NCBI GenBank assembly: GCA_035496255.1
Contig: DATJEU010000032.1
Span: 61,934 to 125,933 of the forward strand
From: Gp6-AA40 sp035496255
GTDB lineage: Bacteria; Acidobacteriota; Vicinamibacteria; Vicinamibacterales; UBA2999
Direction: 5' to 3'
Length of the DNA: 64,000 nucleotides
Part shown: positions 51,742-60,110 of the stretch, piece after piece
How positions within the stretch are numbered: the stretch's first letter is position 1
Layout: the number at the start of each line of letters is the position of its first letter
Made by a program: the position numbers and the translations under genes
The notes under the pieces: generated by a model
Seen by the model: only the letters and a program-made list of their open reading frames with translations
Told to the model about the DNA's origin: nothing
The model's database searches: none

Positions 51742-52236
51742 TCAGACAGGTTGCGTGGCGTGGGCCGTTGAGGTGAGTCGCCCGTTACTGTCGAATACGA
51801 ATGCCGTGATGGCTCTCCTTGTTTGAAAGGCCTTCGCTACAACTCGTTCGCCGTCAAAAATCACACGAGTATCAAGCTGTTCCGCATAATGGGCGTAATC
51901 CAGTAATGCCGACCGTTCCCAGCGCCCAGTGCATACAACGAGCAAAGGCATTCCATATCGCTTTCTAATGTACGGTACAACTTCCCTCGCTTGTCTGTTG
52001 AGTTCCGGGTTCGAGGTCAGCACCATGTCTACAAACGCAATCGCACACGGAGCACCGCTGAGCGTGCCATCGCTGACCGCAGTTCCTGATGTCGTCACCG
52101 CTGTAAAGTGGGGCATCGAAGTAATTATTCCAGGCGAAGGGATCGGTGATTGTCGTAACAGATCAGTGCACCGACGCAAGAGCGCCGACGAAGTGAGGAT
52201 CATCAACCAAATCAGCGTGTAGGAAACCTCAAGCAC
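51742..52236 (-). CDS. Membrane-anchored thioredoxin-like protein without CxxC
   Basis: The product has 164 residues. One N-terminal membrane anchor ('YTLIWLMILTSSALLRRC') is followed by a thioredoxin-fold-like domain: 'FTAVTTSGTAVSDGTLSGAPCAIAFVDMVLTSNPELNRQAREVV' then 'LLVVCTGRWERSALLDYAHYAEQLDTRVIFDGE'. This resembles TlpA/MauD-type redoxins, but the active-site pair is reduced to one Cys. The start overlaps the end of the MauE-like gene by eight bases. It is the last gene of the island operon. A role in disulphide chemistry of the small Cys-rich protein is inferred from context only. Confidence 0.6.
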   Translation of the reverse strand: MLEVSYTLIWLMILTSSALLRRCTDLLRQSPIPSPGIITSMPHFTAVTTSGTAVSDGTLSGAPCAIAFVDMVLTSNPELNRQAREVVPYIRKRYGMPLLVVCTGRWERSALLDYAHYAEQLDTRVIFDGERVVAKAFQTRRAITAFVFDSNGRLTSTAHATQPV

Positions 52237-52846
52237 TCGCGCCTGCCTTTCCAGTTAGATCGCCGCTGATACAACGCAGTATTCGATCTCGGCAAAGGAC
52301 CCAGGCCGCGCCGTGCAACCGCCATACGTCGTCCCCCTTCATAGCCCATGCAAGCACCTCCACGACGCCCAAGCTTAGTGCTACGTCATTGAGCCACTCG
52401 CCCACCCCGCTAGGTTGTCTCCCGGCTGTTGTGCTAATCAACACCAACCAGTCTATGCAGAAAAGCACTCCAATCCTGAGGAGTGTCAAACGAGACAGGT
52501 GTTGTGTCGCATCGTCGACTCCGCAGTGGCATAGGATCGGCACACCTCGCCGGAGTCCCACGATGGATGCCACAAAGAAAGCGCCTAACATTGTCAAGCA
52601 AAACCACGCAGCTGGCGGCATGGCGATACCGGTCAGATGCGTCAAGGCGACGAACGCTTCCGCTGCGATGACGAAGTAAGCAGCCGGTATCGTTAGGCGC
52701 GTCGGCACGATCCCATAGCCGGCAATGCCTGACGCGAACTCGCGAAGGCCGGTCGCTTTCGTAAACGCCGCACGCGTGAAAATGATGCCGATAGCTAGCC
52801 GCGCAGCGATTGTGATATCCCGAAACATAAAGCTAAAGTGACGCAT
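52229..52846 (-). CDS. MauE/DoxX-like membrane protein
   Basis: The 205-residue product has four hydrophobic helices within residues 10-145 in the MauE style: 'AARLAIGIIFTRAAFTKATGLREFASGIAGYGIVP' then 'YFVIAAEAFVALTHLTG' and 'VPILCHCGVDD', a Cys pair close to the third helix. MauE is needed, with MauD, to form the disulphides of the methylamine dehydrogenase light subunit. No methylamine dehydrogenase heavy subunit is nearby. The ATG at 52846 overlaps the MauD-like gene by 14 bases; longer in-frame starts lie within that gene. Confidence 0.75.
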   Translation of the reverse strand: MRHFSFMFRDITIAARLAIGIIFTRAAFTKATGLREFASGIAGYGIVPTRLTIPAAYFVIAAEAFVALTHLTGIAMPPAAWFCLTMLGAFFVASIVGLRRGVPILCHCGVDDATQHLSRLTLLRIGVLFCIDWLVLISTTAGRQPSGVGEWLNDVALSLGVVEVLAWAMKGDDVWRLHGAAWVLCRDRILRCISGDLTGKAGASA

Positions 52847-53402
52847 GGACCATATCGTCGCGAGCCGGCTGCCGTTCTGGAGAGAGAGAATACTGCCACA
52901 ATTGCTTGAAAGCATCGGCGGTTGTCGGTTGCCCATAACCCCGGACACGACGATCGGCGATGATCACGACGGTGGGAGATCGCTCGATTCCGTACTGAGC
53001 AGAGATGTGGCCGTCATCTTCGAGAATTGGAACATGAGCATTGATTGTCGACGCGAATGCTTCGGACAGGGTATGGTCGCCTCGACAAACAAGCACGTAG
53101 TCGTACTGCGTGCGAGCGATCGCACCCATGAGCGTCTTGCAATTACGGCAGCCAGCCTTGACGAATATCAAAGCGTATTCATGTGCTGGGGCATCAGCCA
53201 CGCTATCGACCAGTTCTCCATTGCGGAGGTTGGTCGCAGTGAACCCTGGGGCTAGGTCGCCTATTCGGACCGTTTCTGGTCGTGCAGGTATTGTGCTTGT
53301 GGCCGGTGTCTTTTTTATTTCGTCCAGCAAGCCGATGGCGAGTGCCAACAGGAATATGACCAGTGCCCACAACAAAAGATACGACGTCGTAAACACACCC
53401 AT
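52833..53402 (-). CDS. MauD-like membrane-anchored thioredoxin
   Basis: The 189-residue product has an N-terminal membrane helix ('SYLLLWALVIFLLALAIGLL'), then a redoxin domain: 'IGDLAPGFTATNLRNGELVD' and the active site 'ALIFVKAGCRNCKTLMGAI', a CxxC at about residues 84-87, ending with 'YGIERSPTVVIIADRRVRGYG' with the cis-Pro. MauD acts with MauE in disulphide formation in periplasmic MauA. Gene order MauD-MauE is conserved here, with overlap. The probable client is the Cys-rich Tat protein at the head of the operon. Confidence 0.8.
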   Translation of the reverse strand: MGVFTTSYLLLWALVIFLLALAIGLLDEIKKTPATSTIPARPETVRIGDLAPGFTATNLRNGELVDSVADAPAHEYALIFVKAGCRNCKTLMGAIARTQYDYVLVCRGDHTLSEAFASTINAHVPILEDDGHISAQYGIERSPTVVIIADRRVRGYGQPTTADAFKQLWQYSLSPERQPARDDMVHASL

Positions 53403-53470
53403 CGAACTGCCTCTATCACGTCATTGACATTGTTTCCGTAAGTCATTGCTACGAATTGTGGAGAATAGCG

Positions 53471-53908
53471 CTACGTGTTCACTGGCTCTTGTTGGGGAGC
53501 GAGCCGATCAATGTCGAAGCCGTCCCATGACAGGTTATTGCTGATGGCATCAATGTGACATTGGACAGAGAACAAGCGATAGATACCCGTGCCCTTTTCG
53601 CGAACCCGAGGAATCGCCCAGCGAACAGCTTGGAAATGATAATGACAGTGCTTATTGAACTCTTCGATCGCGCAGTCATTCACCCATAGAGAAATATGAA
53701 AACAGGCAGTCGGACTCTCAATCGTAAATGACGATGCGAGCAGTCCTCCGACTTTGCCAGCGGCTTCAGTTAGGACTCGTTTATAGAGTAGCCAAAATAA
53801 CGGCATGTATATCCAGGAGCGAAGTGTGAATCGAGTGATGAGACATACCGCGTCTGTATCGCATTGCGTCCAACCTGTCCCTCTCGCGCGACGGTGTGAA
53901 GTAAACAT
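53471..53908 (-). CDS. Unknown protein in the Mau-like operon
   Basis: The product has 145 residues from the ATG at 53908 (a TTG at 53932 overlapping the upstream gene is the alternative). It contains 'FTLRSWIYMPLFWLLYKRVLTEA', a hydrophobic segment, then 'ACFHISLWVNDCAIEEFNKHCHYHFQAVRWAIPR', which recalls the 'slW...' and His-Trp pattern of the ferredoxin-like DUF3291/monooxygenase group. Similarity is too weak for a name. Rich in Cys (five) and His for its size. It lies between the polytopic membrane protein and MauD genes in the same direction, so it is likely part of the same pathway. Confidence 0.55.
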   Translation of the reverse strand: MFTSHRRARGTGWTQCDTDAVCLITRFTLRSWIYMPLFWLLYKRVLTEAAGKVGGLLASSFTIESPTACFHISLWVNDCAIEEFNKHCHYHFQAVRWAIPRVREKGTGIYRLFSVQCHIDAISNNLSWDGFDIDRLAPQQEPVNT

Positions 53909-53918
53909 CGGTCCTTGA

Positions 53919-54722
53919 TTAACGGTATCCAAACTCGGTTAACAGGGCGACACCCACAAACCAGCCGAGAGCGACCACGTGCGCCGGTCGCAACAGTGGT
54001 GCTAGTTGGGTGATACTCCAAGTCTCTGTTCGCGACGCCAGCGGGGCTAGCAGCCACAGCGGTAAACACCGTCCGATCCAATAAGCACCCATCAATACGG
54101 CGCCAGCGTCGGCCCGGCCGAGCGCGACTATGAAGGCTACTAACACCCAAAAGCTGGCGAAGGTTATTACGGTCGAGAAGGCCACACCGATGTGAAACCC
54201 CCACATTGCACAGGCTCCAACCCAGCCGTATTCGTATGCCCAATTGCGTAAAGTTTGGCAATGCCGCTCAGGTATGGCGAAGACAAGTAGCCCCGTTTCC
54301 CTGAGTAACGAAGCGATCCCCATTAGAGCTACGGTGCCGAACATGATGGGCTTCGATGATGATGGTGCGATTGCGCCTGCCAAACCGAGTATCGAGCCGG
54401 TCGCCAAAGAGCTGAGCATGCCTGCAAACGTATATGCGGTCACGCCGCGGAGCCATAGGGAGTGTTTAAGTGTCCACAGAGCGCCCATGGTTCGCAGATG
54501 CGCCGCACCACAGAGACCACCTAACTGGCCGAATCCGATTAGAACGATGAATGGCAGTAGGCTGATAATTGGACCATATCGAATCATCGCGATGCCAAAG
54601 CCCACCGACACCCCGATCGGAATGTAACGCAGCGCTAAACATTCGGAGGTCGTAAGGCGCGGCTTGCCAATCGCGCATAACCCCTCGCAATCGATCTCAA
54701 TTAATGCGTGTGTTGCACTCAT
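53919..54722 (-). CDS. Polytopic membrane protein, MauF/CcdA-like by context
   Basis: The 267-residue product has about seven membrane helices. 'LPFIVLIGFGQLGGLCGAAHL' and 'TAYTFAGMLSSLATGSILGLAGAI' are small-residue-rich helices such as those in DsbD/CcdA and MauF proteins that carry electrons or disulphides across the membrane. Three Cys lie near or before the first helices ('CEGLC', 'GGLCGAA'). The ATG at 54722 overlaps the stop of the Cys-rich Tat protein (ATGA), so production of the two is coupled. Assignment to MauF rests on neighbourhood, not on a clear signature. Confidence 0.5.
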   Translation of the reverse strand: MSATHALIEIDCEGLCAIGKPRLTTSECLALRYIPIGVSVGFGIAMIRYGPIISLLPFIVLIGFGQLGGLCGAAHLRTMGALWTLKHSLWLRGVTAYTFAGMLSSLATGSILGLAGAIAPSSSKPIMFGTVALMGIASLLRETGLLVFAIPERHCQTLRNWAYEYGWVGACAMWGFHIGVAFSTVITFASFWVLVAFIVALGRADAGAVLMGAYWIGRCLPLWLLAPLASRTETWSITQLAPLLRPAHVVALGWFVGVALLTEFGYR

Positions 54723-55075
54723 TGGCAGGCACCGCCAGACATCGTCGAACAGATGACGTTGTTGCAAAGGTCTGTAGGGAAGTAGTCCTCGGTACAGCCA
54801 TTGGGGTCACCAACAACGCACTCTGCGCATGCGACTGACGTGGTTGGCGAGTACCATGACCAAAAGCAACCGCCGCTGCCATAGCAGGAGTAATAACAAG
54901 CGTACGTGTCGATCGGATTTTGGCAGAGTTCGCATCCGCAAATCTCCACGCAACAGGCGACGACAGTTTTGGGGAGTCCGAAAACAGCGGCTGCAATCGC
55001 CACGACTCCAGAAGCCCACGAGTGAATAAACGTCCTACGCGAACTGGCCCGATTGAAAGAAGAGAGCGTCGACAT
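54719..55075 (-). CDS. Tat-exported small protein with 14 cysteines
   Basis: The 118-residue product begins with a twin-arginine signal: 'ASSRRTFIHSW' (Arg13-Arg14) and the hydrophobic 'GVVAIAAAVFGL', cleavage probably after Ala40. The mature 78 residues hold all 14 Cys (41, 42, 46, 48, 51, 60, 64, 70, 83, 86, 94, 104, 109, 117) and two Trp (72, 74) in 'CFWSWY'. Size, Tat export and Cys content recall the light subunit of methylamine dehydrogenase (MauA), but that protein's sequence pattern is not visible. A strong AAAGGAG and a consensus promoter at 55124-55152 precede it; it heads the Mau-like operon. Confidence 0.8.
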   Translation of the reverse strand: MSTLSSFNRASSRRTFIHSWASGVVAIAAAVFGLPKTVVACCVEICGCELCQNPIDTYACYYSCYGSGGCFWSWYSPTTSVACAECVVGDPNGCTEDYFPTDLCNNVICSTMSGGACQ

Positions 55076-55123
55076 GCATGCTCCTTTCTGAAAAGCACGG
55101 CGTGCGTCTAGGCGAGGAAATCG

Positions 55124-55152
55124 CTTATACGGACGAGGAACATGTGTGTCAA
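55124..55152 (-). promoter_or_regulatory. Consensus sigma70 promoter of the Mau-like operon
   Basis: On the minus strand TTGACA (55152-55147) and TATAAG (55129-55124) are separated by 17 bases. The transcript would start near 55117, about 42 bases before the ATG of the Cys-rich protein. The remaining 55153-55343 holds the divergent start region; I see no further gene. Confidence 0.85.
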
Positions 55153-55343
55153 GTGAAATCGTAATAACGTTGAGATTGGCCGACGCGCTTATGTGAGGGT
55201 TGGCGAAGATCGGCACAAGTTACGCATGAGTTACTAACTCACGCGTTAACGTGGTTAAGACTGCCCATCCGCCAAATCGCGAGTTGACACCGACCTAGGA
55301 ACAGACGAACGATACGCAAGCATCGCATCGGCCCGTTGATCAT

Positions 55344-56792
55344 ATGTCGCGTGCCCTTCACCTTGCCGTGCTCGTAACTACCGCTGTCATGGCGGCAGCG
55401 ATGCAAACCCCCACACTGTCCGTGTCGGCTCAATCGTTGCCGGCGCCCATCACTCTCAAGCTACTAGATGACTCCACAGGTCTTCCGATTAGCGGTGCAA
55501 CTGTTCGGATGATCCGTGATGGGGAGGTTGTGTGGGCTGGAAGGACGGATGCGAATGGGATAGACAGCATCGCGACACCACCGCCGAATGCGACTATATC
55601 TGTCGATGATGTGCTACATGGCGCGGTCCAATTGTCAGGTGAAATCGGACAGGCAGGATCTCGTCGCATAGCGCTGCGAATGAGTCGTTACGGCGTCGTA
55701 TCCGGCCAACTGGGCAGCTCAGTCGCGGCGCAAATGGCGTTGCTGGAGGATGCCACCGGCGAGCCCGTTCCACTAATCGTGAGCGGTCGAGCGAACGGCC
55801 AGGGGAACTTCAGAATATGGGGAGTGCCAGCCCGGCGCTACCGACTATTCGTATGGAACGTGAGCGAAGCCGCAGAGTCTCAGGCTCCGACGCTTATCGG
55901 TAGCGCGCTGGACGAACCGATGGTGTTGGATCTCTCGCAGGGACAAAGCTATGAACAATTGTTCCTGCACACACGTAGCGGTGGATTCGAGGTCAGCGGC
56001 CGTGTCGACCTCTCTTCGGTTCCGATGAGCGCGTTCGCCTTGGCAGTGTTCATCGCGATGGACCCCGCAACTCCGACACCAGTGTGGGCCCGCGTACTCT
56101 CGCGTGATGGGTCGTTCGTGATTCCCAATGTATTGCCTGGTGACTACCAGCTTCGTGTGTACGCATCAACCGAAGCGCGCGGTCTGGTTGCCTACGGAGT
56201 GACTCGAGTCCGCGTCTTCGCAAGTGCCGTGAGGGACGCTCGGGTGTTACTGGGCCGACTACGAACGGTCCGAGTTCATGCCCGGGTAATGAGTGGCGCG
56301 TCGCAGGAATGTCAACGTGCAAGGGTAATGTTGTCGGTTGTTCCCGTGCATCCACTACTCCCAGGTCAATCTAGACAGTTGACTGTAAGTGCCGATACCG
56401 GTGTGATGCGTGTCGACTTGGCTCCGGGGGAGTACGCGATCATGGGTAAGATCAGCGAGTCGGCGTGTCAGGCAGCAACTGTTGTGGTCGGGCCGGAAGA
56501 ATCCGATGTGACAGTGCCACTGCAGCGCCTGGGTGAGGTGACGATCAGGTATCCCGCCTCGTACGCGAGCGGCCTGGTTGTTGCCATTAAAGACCTTACG
56601 CCAGGTAGAATCGCACCGACGCGGGCTTATTACAGTGTCGGGCCAAATACCGAGGCTGTCTTCGATAGGTTGCCAGGAGGAATGTATGAAGCGATGGCGA
56701 TTGATTCATCTAATGGCCGGCCGGTGTTGACAACGAAGCAGTTCAAACTCGATCTCGGGGAACGCGAGGCCATCGTTCTCGAAGAGCGATAA
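55344..56792 (+). CDS. Secreted beta-domain protein (carboxypeptidase-regulatory-like)
   Basis: The 482-residue product has a signal peptide ('AVLVTTAVMAAAMQTPTLSVSAQS'). It begins with a Cna-B/carboxypeptidase-regulatory-like domain: 'ITLKLLDDSTGLPISGATVRMIRDGEVVWAGRTDANGIDSI' and has more such beta modules, e.g. 'GSFVIPNVLPGDYQLRVYAST' at about residue 255. No catalytic residues are seen. It is divergent from the Mau-like operon and only 28 bases from the similar gene downstream. Codon use is less GC-rich than in the flanking chromosome, so it belongs to the island. Confidence 0.7.
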   Translation: MSRALHLAVLVTTAVMAAAMQTPTLSVSAQSLPAPITLKLLDDSTGLPISGATVRMIRDGEVVWAGRTDANGIDSIATPPPNATISVDDVLHGAVQLSGEIGQAGSRRIALRMSRYGVVSGQLGSSVAAQMALLEDATGEPVPLIVSGRANGQGNFRIWGVPARRYRLFVWNVSEAAESQAPTLIGSALDEPMVLDLSQGQSYEQLFLHTRSGGFEVSGRVDLSSVPMSAFALAVFIAMDPATPTPVWARVLSRDGSFVIPNVLPGDYQLRVYASTEARGLVAYGVTRVRVFASAVRDARVLLGRLRTVRVHARVMSGASQECQRARVMLSVVPVHPLLPGQSRQLTVSADTGVMRVDLAPGEYAIMGKISESACQAATVVVGPEESDVTVPLQRLGEVTIRYPASYASGLVVAIKDLTPGRIAPTRAYYSVGPNTEAVFDRLPGGMYEAMAIDSSNGRPVLTTKQFKLDLGEREAIVLEER

Positions 56793-56820
56793 AACCTGTA
56801 AACGAGCGTACGAGGTTCGG

Positions 56821-58500
56821 ATGAATACGCGCGTGTCCAGTGTCGCAGCGGCTGTCGCGATGGTCGCGTTCGTGTATCTCAACGAGTCGGCTGTGCAGGA
56901 AGCGGCGGACACCGGTTCAATCACCGGTGTCGTACGCGATGCCGACAGCGGCGTGCCATTGGAAAACGTCGCGCTTGCTTATTCCGGTGCGTCGCGCGGA
57001 ACCGCAATAACTGATGCGCAGGGTCGCTATTACGTCGCTAACGTACCGCCAGGCACAGTCCGCGTATCAATGCGCCCACTGCTGGTGGGTGACGCACCGC
57101 TCTTGGTGTCAGGTGCCGTGAGCGCGGGACGTACAGCCACGCTGCCCGACCTTCGTGTAAGGCTGTTCGCCAGCATCTCAGGAAGTGTCAGAGCCGACGA
57201 TGGATTGCCGCTTCCAGGAGTGACCGTCGTCGCCATCATAAGGCGATACAGCAGGATGCGCGGTTGGCCGAGCCTTCAGGATCTCAGCGGGGGGCAGCTC
57301 TGGGATCATGTTAGCGGTTCTACTGTGACCGACGATCGAGGCACGTTCCACCTTGAACATCTGCCTGGCGGGCAAGCCTACTATGTGCTTGCCATACCAC
57401 GGCGGGAGGTGAGCCCAAGCGCGGGAAGAGTAAGCGCTTCTGGTGGGCTTCCAACGCGGCGGCCTCGGTACTATCCTTCCGTCGACTCGATTGAGGCTGC
57501 TGTGCCGGTTGTGCTGACGTCCCGTCAGGAACGAAGGGACGTGGATATTACGTTGTCGACTGAACGTTCGTTTTGCATGAGTGCTCAACTCGAAGGAGCC
57601 ACGAACGCAGCGAGTGAGTTTGCGGTGTTGGATCGCGCTATTGCGCGCCTTGTCGCAGGTGTGAGTGGATCGACGCCTTCGTACTGGAATGTGAGGCCTG
57701 CTCCAGGAGACGGTCACATTCAATCGTGTGGCTTATACAACGGAGAGTTCACCTTTGTCGCCGGCGCACCGATCAACGGAATTCTCGGTCCAACCGCTCG
57801 AAACGACATTGCCTTCGAGGTGGCGAATGCCGATGTCGACGTAGGAGTGCTGAGTGTCGCCGAACCCGTAACGAAGGAAATCGCCGTATCTTGGAAGCGA
57901 TCGCCGCCACAGGATATTGCCTCCCGACTTGCTCTCATAATCGTTCCTGCAAGTCTTCAGACCAGGATTGATGCGATCCCTTCGAGGTTTCAGGCCCGCA
58001 TGAGCCTCGGCGTGCCTTATGTCCTTGCCGTGCCTGGACTGCAGGCACCGTTGTATGTCAGCGATTTACTGCAAAATGGCAGGACGGCAATGGGGCAGGC
58101 ACTCGATGCCGCTGACCCAGGCGATATCGAGCTTCTGATCGGGTCGGACGGCGGGACAATCAGCGCACAAGTAATGACCGAGTCAGGTGAACCGGCGACT
58201 GGCTCACTTGTACTTGCATTGTTCAATTCATCCCACCCAGGTCGTTTCCTGGTCGCGTCAGCGGCCCTCGTCGACGAAAACGGCAAAGTCACGATGAGTG
58301 GCTTACCTCCCGGTTCTTACCGAACCGTAGCTTTGAAGAATCCGCCTCCCTTTGCCGTGGTGCCTGGCCTCGTCAACCCGGTTCCGGTGTTAGATCCAAC
58401 CCCGTTGGCGCTGGATTATTTGATGCGCCTCGCGCCGAGTGGCAAACTCATTACAGTGAACTCGTCCGGCGCCGAGTCACTCACGTTGTCCACTGACTAA
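56821..58500 (+). CDS. Secreted carboxypeptidase-regulatory-like domain protein
   Basis: The 559-residue product has a short signal ('AAAVAMVAFVYL'). The first domain is a textbook carboxypeptidase-regulatory-like module: 'SITGVVRDADSGVPLENVALAYSGASRGTAITDAQGRYYVANVPPGTVRV' (about 33-82). A second, 'SGSVRADDGLPLPGVTVVAI', follows at about 120, and a third near residue 455 has 'ISAQVMTESGEPATGSLVLAL'. Proteins of this kind are abundant in Acidobacteriota and act in surface or sugar-related complexes. It pairs with the gene upstream. The stop is 16 bases before the rplI-derived repeat that marks the island end. Confidence 0.8.
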   Translation: MNTRVSSVAAAVAMVAFVYLNESAVQEAADTGSITGVVRDADSGVPLENVALAYSGASRGTAITDAQGRYYVANVPPGTVRVSMRPLLVGDAPLLVSGAVSAGRTATLPDLRVRLFASISGSVRADDGLPLPGVTVVAIIRRYSRMRGWPSLQDLSGGQLWDHVSGSTVTDDRGTFHLEHLPGGQAYYVLAIPRREVSPSAGRVSASGGLPTRRPRYYPSVDSIEAAVPVVLTSRQERRDVDITLSTERSFCMSAQLEGATNAASEFAVLDRAIARLVAGVSGSTPSYWNVRPAPGDGHIQSCGLYNGEFTFVAGAPINGILGPTARNDIAFEVANADVDVGVLSVAEPVTKEIAVSWKRSPPQDIASRLALIIVPASLQTRIDAIPSRFQARMSLGVPYVLAVPGLQAPLYVSDLLQNGRTAMGQALDAADPGDIELLIGSDGGTISAQVMTESGEPATGSLVLALFNSSHPGRFLVASAALVDENGKVTMSGLPPGSYRTVALKNPPPFAVVPGLVNPVPVLDPTPLALDYLMRLAPSGKLITVNSSGAESLTLSTD

Positions 58501-58516
58501 GATTAATCAATCCGGT

Positions 58517-58554
58517 ACAACGTGCCGCTCAAACTGCGCAACGAAGTGACGGTG
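58517..58554 (+). repeat. Degenerate copy of an rplI 3' coding segment
   Basis: These 38 bases match 51099-51136 inside rplI at 32 positions. Both translate as a NVPLKL..EVTV segment; two of the six differences are third-base synonymous changes (AAG/AAA, ACC/ACG), so the copy was once coding. Similarity stops abruptly on both sides. It lies at the right boundary of the low-GC island. Confidence 0.75.
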
Positions 58555-58559
58555 GCTGA

Positions 58560-59184
58560 TCCTTACCGCCTACCGTCCCCGCCGAACTAAGATTGTTGGA
58601 GCCCCTGGCTGGATCACGACTGACCGCTACGATCTGATCGCCACGATGCCGGTGGGCGCAACAATCGAGGATCGCGCTGCGATGCTCCGAGCGCTGTTAG
58701 CGGAACGCCTCCAGCTTACTGCTCATCTCGAGGATCGGGACGCCGACGTCTATCTGCTCACGCTGGCGAGGCCCGATCGACAACTCGGACCATCCATCCG
58801 CGTGTCGCCACGGGACTGCGCAGGCGCAGCGACGGCCACACAGGGCCGGGCGCCCATCGCCACCAATGCCGCGCGCCGAGAACGGCGCACCACCGTGCGG
58901 CCTGAGAACGGCACCAGGGGAAGTACTGGCGGGCGGTCTGACCATGGACAGCTCTGCGCGCAATCTCGCCAGCCGCGCGGGCCGCGTCGTGGTCGATCGC
59001 ACCGGTCTCGAGGGCTACTACAAGTTGACGCTACGTTACGCCGAGATCGCCCACGATGGAACGCCGCCGGCAGACGATAGGCCGATGTTGTTTACCGCGC
59101 TGCAGGAGCGGTTGGGACTCAAGCTCGAACCCGGACAGGCGCCACTGTCGACCCTCGTCATCGATTACATCGACCGCCCAGGCC
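58560..59184 (+). pseudogene. TIGR03435-family remnant, truncated and frameshifted
   Basis: The frame from about 58560 encodes 'AYRPRRTKIVGAPGWITTDRYDLIATMP' and 'MLRALLAERLQLTAHLEDRDADVYLLTLARP', the central part of the Acidobacteriota TIGR03435 family. The C-terminal part, 'VVVDRTGLEGYYKLTLRYAEI' to 'FTALQERLGLKLEPGQAPLSTLVIDYIDRPGRR', is in another frame, so a frameshift lies near 58840-58870. The N-terminal half is missing; its place is taken by island DNA and the rplI fragment. The C-terminal stop is also lost and the frame runs on into the metallo-hydrolase gene. It is native-looking high-GC sequence, broken at the island edge. Confidence 0.8.
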
Positions 59185-59207
59185 GTCGATTGATAGCTAT
59201 ACTGCGC

Positions 59208-60110
59208 ATGATGCGCAGCTTCCTTTGTGTCCTTGTTCTAGCTACGGGAACGACCGCCGCGGCGCAATCGGCGACGATCGACGCGGCGAAAGACTTCTAC
59301 TGCACGCCAGGAAAGGCTCACGCGAACGCCGCCGACGATCCGCTGATCGAGCCAACGAAGATCTTCGACAACCTGTACGCGATCGGCCGGGACACGACGA
59401 CGGTCTACGCGCTGACGACATCGGAAGGCATCGTGCTGATCGATGCGGGTTATGCCGATCAGCTCGAGTCCGTGCTGCTGCCGGGGATGCAGAAGCTTGG
59501 CCTCGACCCGGCACGGATCAAGTACGTGCTCGTCACGCACGGGCATCCCGACCACTACGGCGGCTCGATGGCACTGCAACAGCGTTACGGGGCGAAGGTC
59601 GGCGTCTCCATGGCCGATGCCGAAGCGATGGCGCGTCCGGGGCGCAATGGCGCGCCGCCGCGGAACGTGCCGAAGCAGGACGTGGTTCTTGTCGAGGGCA
59701 CGCCGCTGAAGGTCGGCGACACACAGATCGACGTGGTCGCGATTCCAGGGCACACGCCGGGATCGCTTGGATTCATCTTTCCAGTCAAGGATGGCGGGAC
59801 GACGCACATGGCGGCGTTATTCGGTGGCGCGGTGCTGCTGCCGGGCCGGCTTGACGTTCCCGCCCTGCAGGCATACATCGCGACGCTGAATCACTGGGCC
59901 GGCCTCACGCGGCAGAAGGCGGTGGACGTCGAGGTGCAGAATCACCCGATGTTCGATGCGTTCGAGCTGAAGCTCGCGGCACTCAAAGCACGGCGTCCGG
60001 GCCAGCCGAATCCGTTCGTGCTCGGTCGCGACGGTTATCAGCAGTTCGTGTCGGCGATCGCCGGCTGCATGGGAGAAGAAGTGAAGCGGCACGCCGCATC
60101 AGCGCCGTGA
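59208..60110 (+). CDS. Secreted metallo-beta-lactamase-fold hydrolase
   Basis: The 300-residue product has a signal peptide ('MRSFLCVLVLATGTTAAAQS'). The zinc site 'THGHPDHYGG' (His111, His113, Asp115, His116) is complete, followed by 'PGHTPGSLGFIFP' with the third His group and a late 'QNHPMFDAFE'. HxHxDH plus a late NHP recalls subclass B3 enzymes, but the substrate could equally be a lactone or phosphodiester. Start at ATG 59208 or 59211. The same frame is open upstream through the TIGR03435 remnant, but the signal peptide argues for this start. It converges with the next gene, overlapping by 12 bases. Confidence 0.87.
   Translation: MMRSFLCVLVLATGTTAAAQSATIDAAKDFYCTPGKAHANAADDPLIEPTKIFDNLYAIGRDTTTVYALTTSEGIVLIDAGYADQLESVLLPGMQKLGLDPARIKYVLVTHGHPDHYGGSMALQQRYGAKVGVSMADAEAMARPGRNGAPPRNVPKQDVVLVEGTPLKVGDTQIDVVAIPGHTPGSLGFIFPVKDGGTTHMAALFGGAVLLPGRLDVPALQAYIATLNHWAGLTRQKAVDVEVQNHPMFDAFELKLAALKARRPGQPNPFVLGRDGYQQFVSAIAGCMGEEVKRHAASAP

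Noticed and set aside
52229..55075. A standard methylamine dehydrogenase (mau) cluster
   Set aside because: No heavy subunit (MauB), cytochrome or MauG-like di-haem gene is present, and the Cys-rich protein lacks the visible MauA pattern. Only maturation-type genes match.
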